Below are positions 33,697 to 45,190 of a stretch of 64,000 nt of DNA, piece by piece. Position 1 is the first letter of the stretch. Every line of letters begins with the position of its first letter. Source of the DNA: Solenopsis invicta (lineage: Eukaryota; Arthropoda; Insecta; Hymenoptera; Formicidae); contig NC_052664.1 in NCBI RefSeq assembly GCF_016802725.1, forward strand, positions 27,917,275 through 27,981,274, read 5' to 3'. A program made the position numbers and the translations under genes. The notes below the pieces were generated by a model that was not told the DNA's origin, made no database searches, and was given only the letters and a program-made list of their open reading frames with translations.

Positions 33697-33970
33697 TGTA
33701 TAACATTTCGCTCATAGAATGAGACTACATTAAAATTAACAAATTTTGACTGTGTCGAAAAATTTGAATAGCATGTAAATACGATTGAAAGAGTAAGAAA
33801 AGAATTTTGTGCACGCGTTGATCAGTCGTTGTCGTTGTCCTTGAGAAGCGAACGAGAAAACCTCGACAATATGTACAATTAGCGACAGCAATGTAAGATT
33901 GGCCATAGTGTGTGACAAATAAATATATATTAAATTCAATCTTTAATTGACTCGATTTATTTGCAAGACA
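33697..33970 (+). repeat. Candidate BEL/Pao 3' LTR, copy 2
   Basis: TGTATAACATT follows the purine tract GGTGGGCGGGA at 33686-33696. The ACA end is a guess. Counterpart of 1262-1535. Confidence 0.5.
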
Positions 33971-34960
33971 ATTCATTAACAAAATTATTAATTTAAAAGT
34001 AAATGAGTTTCTTAGCTCTATCAATTTTGGAAGAAGTGAGAAGTCTAAGGCCAATATTCATAGTCATAAATGATTTTCAATCTTTGATTGAAAGAAAAAA
34101 ATGTAACAAATTTATGAATAAATCTTTAATTAATTAATCAAAGATTAAAAATTATTTACTACTATAAATATCGATCTAAAAGTATTGCATTGTAAATTCG
34201 TATTTTCGTACAAAATATTAGATAAAGTAAAACATCGATACTTTTGACGATGCCAAATTTGCCATATTCTTTTTACTCCAATCTACATCACACTTAGATT
34301 ATGATTTTAATTATAATTTCTCTTGTATAAAAAAAATTAAATTAAAATAACTGTATCGATAAAAGTCACTTGTAAGCAAACTACTCCACCATATACCGCG
34401 GAAGAAAACACAGCTGTGTAAATGAGATAGAGGGCGACGAAGAAATAATTAAAACCTTGCGTGTCATTTTCGATACTTCCACGATACACCGAGCGTCTTA
34501 CTGTACTGATCTTCGGCTCTTTTTAAAATCGTGGGGCTAAATTTAAACGTCGATCGGCACCTCTTTAACCAGAAGCAGATATTGATATACTCAAAGAAAC
34601 AAGTGTTCTGATTCATGGAATATCGGAGGGTTATCAGCTAGAGAGGTCAAAGATCATCTCACAACAAAAAATAATGGAACGGAGAGAGAAGAAGAGAGTT
34701 CTCGGTACATAAAATGTATACTTATGCACACGCACATGGAATTAGAAAAAAGGGCGCCGCCAAGCATCAGAGTGACAAACAACTGCAAACAGAATTATTT
34801 GCCAATTGACGGTGCACGAGCAAACTTCTGCTCGTTGACGATTATTACGAGGTGACTTTATAAGAGAAGCAATATGCAAGAAACTCGAATAACACGGGAT
34901 AATGAATGGATAAAGTCGTTATTTCATGCAAACGTTTCATTAAACCCTTTTGGAATTTCC
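33971..34960. other. Unidentified cargo of the composite element, copy 2
   Basis: Inverted copy of 267-1261. No gene recognised. Confidence 0.4.
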
Positions 34961-35223
34961 GAGGGGGTAACCACTTCATGTAATCGTGGGACAGTCCCCG
35001 AAATCATTATGAAATCTTTATGAAATCATTTGTAATTAGATGAAATCATATAAAATAATAATAAAATCCTTACAAATCCCCGTGTAATCATTTTGCAATT
35101 AGATGTAATCATAAAATCGGATGAAATCACCAGAAATCGTAATAAAATCATATGAAATCATATGAAATCATGTAATTTGTGGGACAACATTTTAGCTAGT
35201 AGTTATCCCCTTGGGGTGGCTCG

Positions 35224-35513
35224 TTGTCGCGATCCGTGGCTCGGAAAGCATCGTTTTCGAAGATTGTCGGTAAGTGCACGAATCAATGGACTTGTGGACG
35301 AGCCAAGTCACTTCGCGCGCTATATATTTATGTGAGAAAAATTTCATACATTTTTATAAATGTTTATTCAAATACTACTAATAAAATATTTACTTATAGT
35401 ACAAAAATACTTACTCTAAGAAAAAGTAATACTTAAATTAGTGATTCTTGTATTAAATTAATATATATTTATACATTGAATTTATATTTAATTAGTACTA
35501 TTTGAATAAATAT
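35224..35513. other. FAS copy B intron 1, AT-rich
   Basis: Apart from a GC-richer first 100 bp next to the composite element, this is AT-rich intronic sequence with nothing recognisable. Confidence 0.4.
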
Positions 35514-35826
35514 TTAATATAATTTAGTAATATTTTCCATGATATCATATGCGAACCAAGATAGTTTAAAAATTTCCGAACGTTTACTTCCAGTTTTTTT
35601 TTTTTTTTGAAGCCTGAACTTTTTTATGTATTTTTCTATAGGTCGCTAACAAATTATCTTTTTTTTTTATTTCCATCACCGAAATGTTTATATTTTCTAC
35701 TATTCTTTTCCATGAATCATTCATTGCATTTCGATCTTTGTATAGTGGATGTTTTGGATTCCATAATAAATCTTCTTTTTCATATAATTGCAAAAAATCA
35801 ATAATTTTCTCATTACACCACTCCAT
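35514..35826 (-). pseudogene. MADF-domain protein fragment in FAS intron
   Basis: Starts MEWCNEKIIDFLQLYEKEDL and continues WNPKHPLYKDRNAMNDSWKR, the standard MADF (Myb/SANT-like) layout found in insect transcription factors and in the accessory proteins of some PIF/Harbinger transposons. In a T-run at about 35592-35605 the frame slips; in the other frame the domain's end appears (SEIFKLSWFAYDIMENI) before a stop. So the whole MADF domain is present but with a homopolymer frameshift, and nothing follows it. No Harbinger transposase is near, so the source is open. Confidence 0.75.
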
Positions 35827-36044
35827 AGTGTATACGATCTATCAATATCGAACAAGATTCGACACGTTTATGCAATGGGGAAATGTGGCCTAACAATGCT
35901 GCGCTTGCTGCGCTTGTTTTTATCTCGTGTCAGCCGCGAACTCTTTGACTCGTGAACAGCTACCGACAGTCTGTGCTGGTCTGTGCATACGACGCGCCAC
36001 AAGCCAGTCACGATTTATCTCGAACGATAACGGGCCACCATGTT

Positions 36045-36205
36045 TCCATGGCGCGTTGAGGCTCGCCGAGCCAAAATCTGTTATGGCTCGCTATGGCTCG
36101 GCGAGTCTCTACGCGACGTGCGACCACGGTTGTAGCCTATTTTTTACCAATCGGCTCGCCGAGCTTGTGACGAGCCTAGACGAGCCTTAGCGAGCCACGT
36201 GCAAG
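36045..36205. repeat. GC-rich gagcca/ggctcg repeat
   Basis: Repeated GAGCC/GGCTC units with GGCTCGCCGAGCC palindromes. Related to 5350-5412. It lies in FAS copy B intron 1, just before exon 1 in genomic order. Confidence 0.5.
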
Positions 36206-36227
36206 TCTTACTATAATCGACAATTAC

Positions 36228-36375
36228 CTGATATTCCCGTAATAGCAATATCACTTTCAGAATATGGTACTTCATTTTCAATCGCGGACTCTCGCGTCTT
36301 AGGACCGTTGACACTTTCAGACTAAGTAGACATCTTGCTGTAGAAGACTCGAATGGACCTTCTTTTATTCTCGAT
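36228..36375 (-). pseudogene. FAS copy B: first coding exon
   Basis: Bounded by TTTTTGCAG (acceptor, minus) and GTAATT (donor). The frame reads KMST, then TAG, then SESVNGPKTRESAIEN and EVPYSESDIAITGIS. DIAITGIS-G-RLPES is the hallmark KS start of insect FAS, split here across intron 1. The only ATG in frame is followed three codons later by TAG, so as read the protein cannot start here unless a downstream or upstream start is used. A 5' UTR exon upstream is implied by the acceptor. Confidence 0.8.
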
Positions 36376-36835
36376 CTGCAAAAATAGAACCAAACTTTTG
36401 TGCAAACAAATTTATTACAAAAAATGATAATTTTTTTAGTATATATTTATTAATAACAATTTATTTATTTAAAACAGAGTTATTTTGGATTTGTACTTTT
36501 AGGCTTGAAATTAAAATGTTTATCGGTGTTCATACCTATGATTGCCGTTTTTATTCCTCATTTCATTACTATGTTATCATAACGCGCGACGCTCGGTCTT
36601 AGGAACGACACTATATATAGTCTAAGATCGTAAAAAATTTTTGAATGTGCCATTTACTATGTTTAATATTATATATGTATATCTAAAGTATACTTATAAG
36701 AGTGTACTTTTATTTAAATTAATACATGTATATAATTTATGGGTAACATTTTTTGTAATTAAATATATTATGAATAATATCTTATAATATTATTAATAGA
36801 GGGAATAAAAAGTTAATACTAACGATAAGTATAAA
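36376..36835. other. 5' flank of FAS copy B first coding exon
   Basis: AT-rich. It may contain the 5' UTR intron of copy B; no promoter element could be fixed by eye. Confidence 0.35.
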
Positions 36836-36837
36836 GA

Positions 36838-36936
36838 AGGTGACTTGATTTTAATTAGAGTCACGCAGTATAAACCGGGAACGAACGTAAAATCAGCAGC
36901 AAAGTACAAAGGACCGTATTTAACCATGTACTTATC
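36838..36936 (+). pseudogene. Ty3/gypsy integrase C-terminal scrap
   Basis: Reads GDLILIRVTQYKPGTNVKSA then AKYKGPYLT, resembling the end of gypsy-type integrases (short SH3-like fold, GDLVLI...KYRGPY). The paralogous scrap at 43502-43572 reads RVTRYKTKTNVKLPAKYKGP. Confidence 0.55.
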
Positions 36937-37258
36937 TTTTAGAAAATTCTTGGTATAAATTTATGCTTACTCTGAGAAAAAAAGATGTTAAGTGAACTAT
37001 CTGCGTTTAATTGGTTATAAATTGCTTAGTTCAAATATTAAAATATCTGACTCAAATACATTGTAGTAAATCCAATTAATATCTGCAATTTAAGACAATG
37101 AAATAATTTGGTTGCCGTGTTTAATTAAATGAACTAAGATCTTGTTTTACTAATCAAATTATATTCAATTAAAATAAGCGGCAACATATTAAACCAATCA
37201 CATATATAGAATTTATTCAATATAAATATTGTTATGTTAAAGTTTCCTCGTTTAATCC

Positions 37259-38084
37259 TGTTCGCGACTGCACGTTGCCGAGAGAGAACGTGCGCGAACT
37301 TGAGTTTACCGGGCGAGCTCGAGTGAGCGCGAGTGAGACGCGTAATTTCAGTAATACACAGCTTGCCGTTGTCCTGCCGCTGAGCGCGACAGCGTTAGAG
37401 TGAGCCGAGAGGAGCGACGAGGATCGACCGCGATCAGCTGCTCCGCGAGCGTGCGAGATTTAAAGGCGCGAGGATTGAGATTTAAAGAAATACTCAATAG
37501 GTCCGCTGCACAAAATTAACGAAAGACCTTTATTGTCAAATTGTCTCACCAATATGCATGCCACCACTTGCGTTAATAAATCTGTCTTTGGCCTTCACAA
37601 ACAAGTTCCGACCAACGTCGGTCAGTAGTCTGTCGATTTTCAATCTCACGGATCGTTGCGGCGTGATTTTAAATGCGATCGTTCTCGGTCGAATCACTCT
37701 GAGAGTCTGAGTTAGCGACGAGATCTTCGGCAGAGCGACCGATCGACGGGAACAATTCGGGGGAAAGATCTTTCCGCGGGAAATCGTCTAATTGGCTGAC
37801 TGGTCTAAGATAACCGTGGCCAGCGTCTTAGGAGAAGAATATCAATATTTTGTCACGATCTTCCCGCCGAGTTGTCCCCGCTGTTAGCGCGTGATAAAGA
37901 ACGGAGCGACCGAACACTCGACTCCGTATACACAAGCAAATAATAATAGCACCGAAGCTGGTCGAAATAATCAAGTGTACACACAAGAAATAATGAAAGT
38001 AACCGCTTGAATTTTGAAACTTAAATCTACAGGAGGACGCAATAAAAATATACAAGATTGTTAACTTTGGTTTGATCGCGAACA
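37259..38084. mobile_element. Solo LTR with 5-bp target duplication
   Basis: TGTTCGCGACTG at the left and TTGATCGCGAACA at the right give TG...CA ends with short inverted termini (TGTTCGCGA/TCGCGAACA). AATCC flanks both sides (37254-37258 and 38085-38089). The paralogous repeat at 44190-44215 lacks the insertion, so it is a filled/empty pair. The interior is GC-richer than the surroundings. No pol sequence lies nearby, so this is a solo LTR left by recombination. Confidence 0.9.
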
Positions 38085-38327
38085 AATCCAAATAATCGAT
38101 TAGTTGCATAGAATAAATATTAGTTGTTTTGACTAAACTATTTCAATCGTATATCTTGTTTATTTATTGCTGCAACTAAATATTTCATTCTATACAACTA
38201 AACGATTATTTGATTTAAATAAGGAAGCTGCATGAACACAATAAACTTTATGTTGAATCAATGTCACATAAGTACGATTGATTCAACATTGCAACTTATT
38301 CCAAAAGATTATAATTTCATTACTACA

Positions 38328-38352
38328 ACAAGAGAGAGAGAGAGAGAAAGAG
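38328..38352. repeat. (GA)n microsatellite
   Basis: Run of AGAGAG with one interruption. A matching but differently interrupted run is at 44424-44450 in the paralogous repeat. Confidence 0.85.
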
Positions 38353-38830
38353 TGATAATTCATTTAAATTCAGCAACAAAATTATTTAGTTTTTTCAATT
38401 TGGAGATTAATTTGAATTATATACTGTTAAGTTAAATATGCGTTCAATAATTAACAAAATCGTATGATTTAAAACAACAATATAATTTTGTGAAACTGTT
38501 TCATTTAATTAATGTTTTTGTTATATTAATCAAATAGTTGTTAATTTGCTAAAACAACAATGTTGAAGAAATTAAATTTTACATTTAAATTTATAATTTA
38601 ATTTACAATTAAGTTTTATAATAAGTTAGATTTAATTAAAAATGATTTGTTTGAATAAAATAAGTGTGTGTAAAATAAACCATATTTGTTACGTACATAC
38701 ATAAAAGAAATATTTAATCGTCTTTGTTTGGGCACTTATACAAAATATAAAGATATTTGTTGAAAATGTGATCATATTTATGTACTTCGTATTTGCGAGA
38801 TTCTTGAATCTGCTCGTATAATATAATATT

Positions 38831-39088
38831 AAAAAATTACTGACAAAGTACTTACTTCACAATGCCCGTGCCTCTGAAGACAAGGTTGTAACTGCACACC
38901 GTAATAACCACGCCCGTGATAACACACAGTGCAAATGTGCGGCTTCAGCGCGGGTGCGTTTTTTATACGCTTGTTTACCTTAAATAATGGAGGGGAAAAG
39001 AGATAAATTTATTATCTGTTTGTTATTTTTGTCCGATACTTTATTCGAGATTGTCACTCTAAACACGATAAATATGATATGAATATAT
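38831..39088. other. Spacer, nothing recognised
   Basis: Short GC-richer patch at 38860-38960 without a recognisable gene. Confidence 0.35.
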
Positions 39089-39435
39089 ACTCTGTGTAAA
39101 AAGTATTCGGAATTGTTAAGTAAAACACAAAAAAATTAATTTATTTATCAAAATTTATTTTGTCGCCTTTAAAGTAAGCCCTATCAAGTGCAATACAACT
39201 ATACCACCGCTTGATCCAATCCTCCATATGTCGTTTGTAGGCTGATTGAGGTATGACCTTCAGCTCCTTCAGCGAATTTTCTTTTATGGCCTGAATTGAC
39301 TCAAAACGCCTTCCTCGAAATGGTAATTTTAGCTTCGGGAACAAGAAATAGTCACACGGGGCTACATCAGGTGAGTACGGTCGGTAATGACATTCGTTGA
39401 GTTTTAGCCAAAAACTCTTGTACAACGTGTATTTC
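39089..39435 (-). pseudogene. Mariner transposase C-terminal relic
   Basis: On minus this encodes YSPDVAPCDYFLFPKLKLPF, then RRFESIQAIKENSLKEL and GDKINFDK to a stop: the last third of a mariner transposase with the third catalytic Asp in APCD. Downstream CTGTGTAAAAAGTATTCG near 39090 looks like its terminal repeat. The first two thirds are missing. It is a different subfamily from the intact element at 54151. Confidence 0.85.
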
Positions 39436-39439
39436 TAGA

Positions 39440-41329
39440 CTAAAGGTGAAAATAAACGTCACTTTTGTGACGCTTCTATAATATAAATTTATTCACACTC
39501 TTCAAATTGGCCGAATAAAGCAGGTAAAAATGAGGTGAGAATATGGAGCTATTGTCCAAGAATTATTACGACGAAATATTACATCGTCACAGGGTGTTCA
39601 TTAATGGTTGTATACACCTTTTATCAGAAGAGCGCGCCTTCACTATGACTACTGACTGCTCCATGTAATTTATATGGAGTGAAGTCGTAAGTCATCTCTT
39701 ATGAGTATGTCGGTTAGATAACAATAACATCCGTTTCGCAGTAATAATGTAAAAACTGCATACACAACAGCCCAATCTTGTAAAAATATTTTGTCTTTCG
39801 TATCAAATCAGCGATACCGTTGTATCGATTTATTCCTATAAGACGTGTACGCTGAATCACAGTGTACGATAAAAGCATATATGTTTATACGATTGTATGT
39901 ATGTTATACGACCTGATGTATCAATCGCAAACAAAAAAAAACACATATGATGCTTGAGAGTCATATCTTGCTAAATAAAATCACTTTGCAACGACGTTTA
40001 TATAACGTTGCATTATGCAATTGTCGCATAAATGTTCGGTAACGTATAAGCAACCAGAAATGTCCCGATTCAATTTTACCTTACATATGCGACGTCATAC
40101 CATTTCCAACAGTCTTGCGAAACTTGCATACAACATTAGGGAAAAGTTGTATGCACAGATGTAATTCCAAAAATGTTTCTGTAAGGTCACGGCAACCAGA
40201 AATGATCCGTTTAATTTACGGTTAATTTACGACGTTTTGTAACGTTAATTTGTAACGTCAATTTAGGCATTAACGACGCGGACAGTATAAATAATCAACG
40301 AAGAACATATAGTATTTATTCACCTTAGTTGAGATTTAATTGTAATATTATTACGCAAATACAATTTTGTGATATTTATTACAGTAAATATCAATTTAGG
40401 ATAAATAAATATTACATGTTATTCGTTGATCGTATTATTACATGCAGTGTACGTCATTAACGTCTTATATTTCTACCTCTGATAAGGTATTATATGCGAA
40501 ATGTACGATTTTACCTAATAAAAACGTTATAAATTCAATCTTGTAATCACATATATATTACGAATTAAAAATTTTAATAATTTCGTTGTAAATAAATATA
40601 TATCAATTTTATTACAGAAGAGAGTACAATATTACACCTTCGCCGAGATGTTTAGTATATGTACACAATTATATGAATAACATTATTTACAGTATCCTTT
40701 TCGTTTTTCTGTTTATGTGCTTTTTAAGAAAACCAATGTTGCAAGAAGTAATTTAATGAGCGAACAATTTTAGTTTTCGTTTGATCAGCTACTCTGATGA
40801 TAGATCAGTCGTAACAGTATAATGTTATTCACAGCTTAAGTTTACATTGGAAACACATTTTTTTCTGCGATTGTATATGTACATCTTCTATTTAATTTGT
40901 ATAAATGCCAAGTTGAATTGTCACCGTGGATCGAATTGGATCAAATATATATATTAGGACTATTGTACATAAAAAATAGGCTCAATCATGTAAAAGCCAT
41001 AGAAAATCAGCAATTACCATTACTGTAGAAATGAAGATGTCTTATGAAATAAACGGCATATTAACAGAATTACTTTGACTATTTTATTGTTATTTCTATA
41101 TTTTGTAACAGATGTACTTACGTTTTATTTTGCAAGTATTTACATTGAAATGCGTGTAAGGATGAATTAATAAAAGGATCGAAAAAATGGATATGACAAA
41201 AAAGGAATCTTATTTACAAATGACGATAGAATATTTGTCATTTACAACTAATGTTGTTTTGCGTTTTGGGAAAAATAATAAGAGCAATATAAACGGTTAT
41301 GTGTAACTTTAAATTTTAGTTTCGACATT
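39440..41329. other. AT-rich intergenic, no gene recognised
   Basis: Scattered short repeats such as CAACCAGAAATG (40050, 40194) and several AACGT-rich words. No domain seen on either strand. Confidence 0.4.
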
Positions 41330-43144
41330 CTATCTACCTGCTAACGATTCTCTAATTTTTTGATCGATCCAACGACGATAATGCGCTGCACAGACGTAAA
41401 CTCCAGGTCTATTCGCATTGCCGCAATGTTGACTCCAACTAGTTATCCCGTATAAAGTGAAAGCTCCTAATATAAAAAATAATATGAGTTTTAACAGTAT
41501 TTTAACAGCATTATGCAAATATTAATTTAACTGAAAATATAATATTTCTTATTTTAAAATTAGAGTTCGCAAGCTTAAATTCTCTTAAGTAAAACAATAT
41601 AAATAGTAGCACTTTTTCTAGATATGAAAATTTTATAATACTTTCTAAATTTTGCTATTACTTACACGTATATTAATAGTAGATATATTATTATAATTCT
41701 AACTCCATATTTTTAAAAAATTTCGTTGTTATAGAATTTTTCATTGTAATTAATCTGATTATTTTAATATTACCGTTGTGATAACGTGTCAGAGATCCCC
41801 CAGAATCGCCATCGCAGGTATCGGTACTTTCATCAAGATATCCGGCGCACATCATTCCATCACTAATGGCACCTTCACCATAAACATAACTAGCTCAACA
41901 AATTAATTGATCCAACAAAAGTACCCAGCCGTATCGTAAATCTTTTGATTATGCTGTAAAAGAATCTGATGCATGCTACAAGATTCAGTTTAAAATATAA
42001 TCTCTTTAGAATTTCACTTACTCGTCTTCCTCGTTTCAATGCTGCCGAATCCGCTGATCGTGCAATTCAATCCTGGTGGATATTCGGCATTCTCAGGCGG
42101 CAAGCAAATTGGCATCATATCTTTGTCAAGCGGAATGCCGAGGCCTTTAAGTAGAACCAAAGCGATGTCATCGTTCATTCTATGGCCTTTACGAAATTCC
42201 ACGTGCACGTAATAATCCTCGATGTTGGCTTTCACTTCCGTTCCCTCGTTTATCTGGTAACATCAAACATGATAAAGTGTCGTTTGTTTAGCAAATAAAT
42301 CGTTAAAGGTGTGCGAACTGTTCGAATTCGAATCGAAATCAATTATAGTTGATTCAATTTGAATTCGTTTTCGAATCTAACAGAGAACGGTTCGATTTCG
42401 AATCGCTCGCCTTTTAAGTATTTGTTAATTTATAAAACCTGCGTACACTTTGTCTGTTGTTTATTATAAATTTTCTAACACTTAACACAGCATTTTGCTT
42501 ATGATTGACATTTCCTTAAAGCAGTATAGATAAATTTTGTCTCCCTTTTTAAGAAAAAATTTTACAACGTATTATTGAAAATATATAATATCTTCAAATT
42601 AGCATATAAAGATGTGATTCGAATTCGATTTAATTACACATGATATTTGATTCTCACACCTTTTATAAATGCATTCTTCGCTTTCGTAATGATATCCATT
42701 TACTTACATCCGTGTTGTAATCTCCCGCTCGCACAAAATAAGTACCTTTGTTGTAACCTTCAAGACAATGTGCGGCAGCTGTTAACACGTGTACAGGTGA
42801 TATAATAACAGCGCCGCACCAGTGATTCGATCGACTGTGTCCTCGAACTCGAATACTGGCCTAAATATCATTTATCATCAATGCATATTTGACGCAATAT
42901 TTATTTCAACATTAAATAAAAGATGATTAGATTACAGTTCTTCATTGATTATCGTGAAAAAATTTAAATTTTCCTTGTACAAGTAATATACCTGCCAGAG
43001 ATAGATGCCTTTTGGCGCAATGGAACCATGTATCATTTTTGAAATATCTAGTCCCCGTCGTCATCGAAATCTTTGACAATTTGTCGAAAGTAGCTCGTTA
43101 ATGCTTCGTTCTGTATGTTCCTCATCGTTTATCCAGTATGGCTG
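41330..43144 (-). pseudogene. Trypsin-like serine protease, catalytic domain with stop codons
   Basis: Five exons on minus: 43144-42992, 42860-42708, 42253-42022, 41953-41774 and 41466-41330, with good splice borders. The activation region reads MIHGSIAPKGIYLWQ. His is in VLTAAAHCLEGY, Asp in MNDDIALVLL, Ser in CDGDSGGSL, and the end is GITSWSQHCGNANRPGVYV, a chymotrypsin-family S1 domain of the clip/modular secreted type. Family members act outside the cell in proteolytic cascades. In-frame stops appear near 43059, 41950 and 41899, so it is probably a pseudogene even though the triad is intact. The N-terminal modules and signal peptide are not found; upstream sequence is repeat-derived. Confidence 0.82.
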
Positions 43145-43500
43145 CTTAATAAAAAGGAAAATCAAATAAACGAGCAAATTATACAAATGTTCTATTTTGA
43201 ATGTTGTTACCAGTATTTTTCTGTTATATTATATCAACTTAATTTACAAATACATTTATTTGATGAGCCATACTGTAATTGTTTTATTATTTAGAGTAAT
43301 TGTAAAAAATTATGGCATTCTAATTTAATATGAATAATGCCTTTCAAAATCGACTTTAAATTCAACTTTAATTTAATCTTAACGCAACTTTTATCATAAT
43401 TGAATTCATTTTAAATTACAAATATGTTTTTAGACCAATAGTATAACAACACAATGATAGTAAGAAAGCCTTCTTCGGTTGCAGCTAAATCTTATTGCCT
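43145..43500. other. Spacer upstream of the protease exons
   Basis: AT-rich. No further protease exon found. Confidence 0.4.
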
Positions 43501-43501
43501 A

Positions 43502-44880
43502 TAGAGTCACGCGGTATAAAACGAAAACGAACGTAAAATTACCAGCAAAGTACAAAGGACCGTATTTAACCATGTACCTATCTTTTGAAAGATTCTTGGT
43601 ATAAATTTATGTCTACACTGAAAAAAAAGTTGTTAACTGAACTAAATGCGTTTAGTTGGTTATAAATTGCTTATAAGCAGTTCTGAGAGCTGTAAGAGCG
43701 GGCCGAAAGGATTTCAAAATCCCGCCTCGCAAAGGAGAGGAGAACGTGCGAGCCGGAAAATACTAGGAAAGGAAATATCTCGTCACGATCCCTCGTGTGT
43801 CAGGAGCCGGAAGTACCGACGGAAAGGAGGGTAACTGGAATTAACTGCGCACCAGGAGTACAATGGCAGAACCGACTTTATTCACCGGTCGTGTACAGAA
43901 TTGCTTATAAGCAATTTATAACCAACTAAACGCATTTAGTTCAGTTAACAACTTTTTTGAACTATAGTTCAAATATTAAAATATTTGAGTCAAATACATT
44001 GTAGTAAATCCAATTAATATCTGCAATTTGAAACAATGAAATAATTTGGTTGCCGTGTTTAATTAAATAAACTAAGTTCTTGTTTTACTAATCAAATTAT
44101 AATCAATTAAAATAAGCAGCAATATTAAACCAATCACATATATGAAATTGATTTAATATAAATATTATTATGTTAAAGTTTCCTTGTTTAATCCATATAA
44201 TTGTTTAGTTGCATAGAATAAATATTAATTGTTTTGACTAAACATTTCAATCTCATATATCTTGTTTATTTATTGCTGCAACTAAATATTTCATTCTATA
44301 CTAAACAATTATTTTATTTAAATAAGGAAGCTGCATGAACACAATAAACTTTATGTTAAATCAATGTCACATAAGTACGATTGATGCCGTTTATTCCAAA
44401 AAATTATAATTTTATTACTACAACAAGAGAGAAAGAGAGAGAGAGACTGATAATTCATTTCATTAAATTCAGCAACAAAATTATTTAGTTGTTTCAATTT
44501 TTAGATTAATTTGAATTATATACTGTTAAGTTAAATATGCGTTTAATGATTAACAAAATCGTATAATTTGAAACAATATAATTTTGTGAAACTGTTTTAT
44601 TTAATTATTGTTTTTGTTATACTAATCAAATAGTTGTAAATTTGATAAAACAACAATGTTGAAGAATTTAAGTTTTATAATTAGTAAGTTAGATTTAATT
44701 AAAAATTATTTGTTTAAATAAAATAAGTGTGTGTAAATTAAACCATATTTGTTACGTACATAAAAGAAATATTTAATTGTTTTTGTTCGAGCACGTATAC
44801 AAAATATATAGATATTCGTTGAAAATGTGATCATATTTATGTACTTCGTATTTGCGAGATTCTTGAATCTGCTCAGCGAT
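43502..44880. repeat. Gypsy-derived repeat unit, copy 2
   Basis: Paralogue of 36838-38830 without the solo LTR but with its own insertion-plus-inversion at 43629-43957. It ends at TTCTTGAATCTGCTC. Confidence 0.75.
43629..43957. repeat. Inverted duplication with a 230-bp foreign insert
   Basis: TTAACTGAACTAAATGCG...TTGCTTATAAGCA (43632-43680) is mirrored at 43909-43957 (about 48-bp arms). The centre is a GC-rich unidentified sequence (43681-43908). Copy 1 of the repeat (near 36985) has only one arm and no insert. Confidence 0.8.
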
Positions 44881-45190
44881 GATGTGTTGACCTATCACGT
44901 GATCGATTGTTATGAATTCCATCGGAGTATACCGGAATCTCCAAAACGAGCGTTTTACCGTCTCATAAGACAGTCAGTCTGTCTGTAGATCACTTGATAA
45001 TGAACAGATATAATCGTTCGCACAGTCGTACCCGTATGCGATTCTTGTATTACGCTCCCGAGAGCTAATGAAGGATAAAGTGAGACTTTGTAAGCTATTG
45101 TGAGAGTTAAAGCTAACTTTAGTCAAATAAAAATTTTGTTTTCAGTATATTCAAAAGTATTTATTTTGTGTGAAAGTTAGAATATTATAG
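44881..45190. other. Unidentified mid-GC segment (LTR-like composition)
   Basis: Follows the end of the gypsy-derived repeat. It contains ACCTATCACGTGATCG and ends near TTTTGTTTTCAG. It could be the rest of an LTR or a 5' exon; neither can be shown from the sequence. Confidence 0.3.

Larger units (their letters stand above)
29900..35213. mobile_element. Composite TIR element with 9-bp target duplication (copy 2)
   Basis: Inverted copy of 13-5338. The flanks 29891-29899 and 35214-35222 both read GGGTGGCTC, the complement of the copy 1 duplication. It was duplicated with the surrounding FAS intron rather than by independent insertion. AT-rich end arrays are at 29900-30240 and 34970-35200. Confidence 0.6.
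29189..35224 (-). repeat. Inverted segmental duplication, arm 2
   Basis: Reverse complement of 1-6049, with a low level of substitutions and a few small indels (for example six bases in the integrase). It carries the second composite element and FAS KS exon. Confidence 0.93.
28062..36375 (-). pseudogene. Fatty acid synthase-like pseudogene, copy B (KS/KR/ACP chimera)
   Basis: Exons on minus: 36375-36228 (N-terminus), 29785-29432 (KS first half), a scrambled palindromic exon at 29188-29048, KR C-terminal part about 29047-28699, and ACP 28426-28062. Everything from the KS active site through AT, DH, ER and the first half of KR is missing. Intron 1 is 6.4 kb and carries the composite element and a MADF scrap. 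The first exon has a TAG three codons after its ATG. Splicing across the 29188 acceptor leads to a stop within a few codons. The ACP keeps GMDSLMG and is undamaged. Confidence 0.9.
36838..38830. repeat. Gypsy-derived repeat unit, copy 1 (with LTR insertion)
   Basis: Shares order and sequence with 43502-44880: the integrase scrap, then ATTGTAGTAAATCCAATTAA, AATTTGGTTGCCGTG, a GA microsatellite and TTCTTGAATCTGCTC at the end. The main difference is the 826-bp solo LTR. After the integrase scrap it is non-coding, perhaps the 3' end and LTR of an unrecognised gypsy-like element. Confidence 0.75.

Noticed and set aside
39420..39480. Full-length second mariner
   Set aside because: The transposase is cut just upstream of the third catalytic Asp segment and no left end exists.
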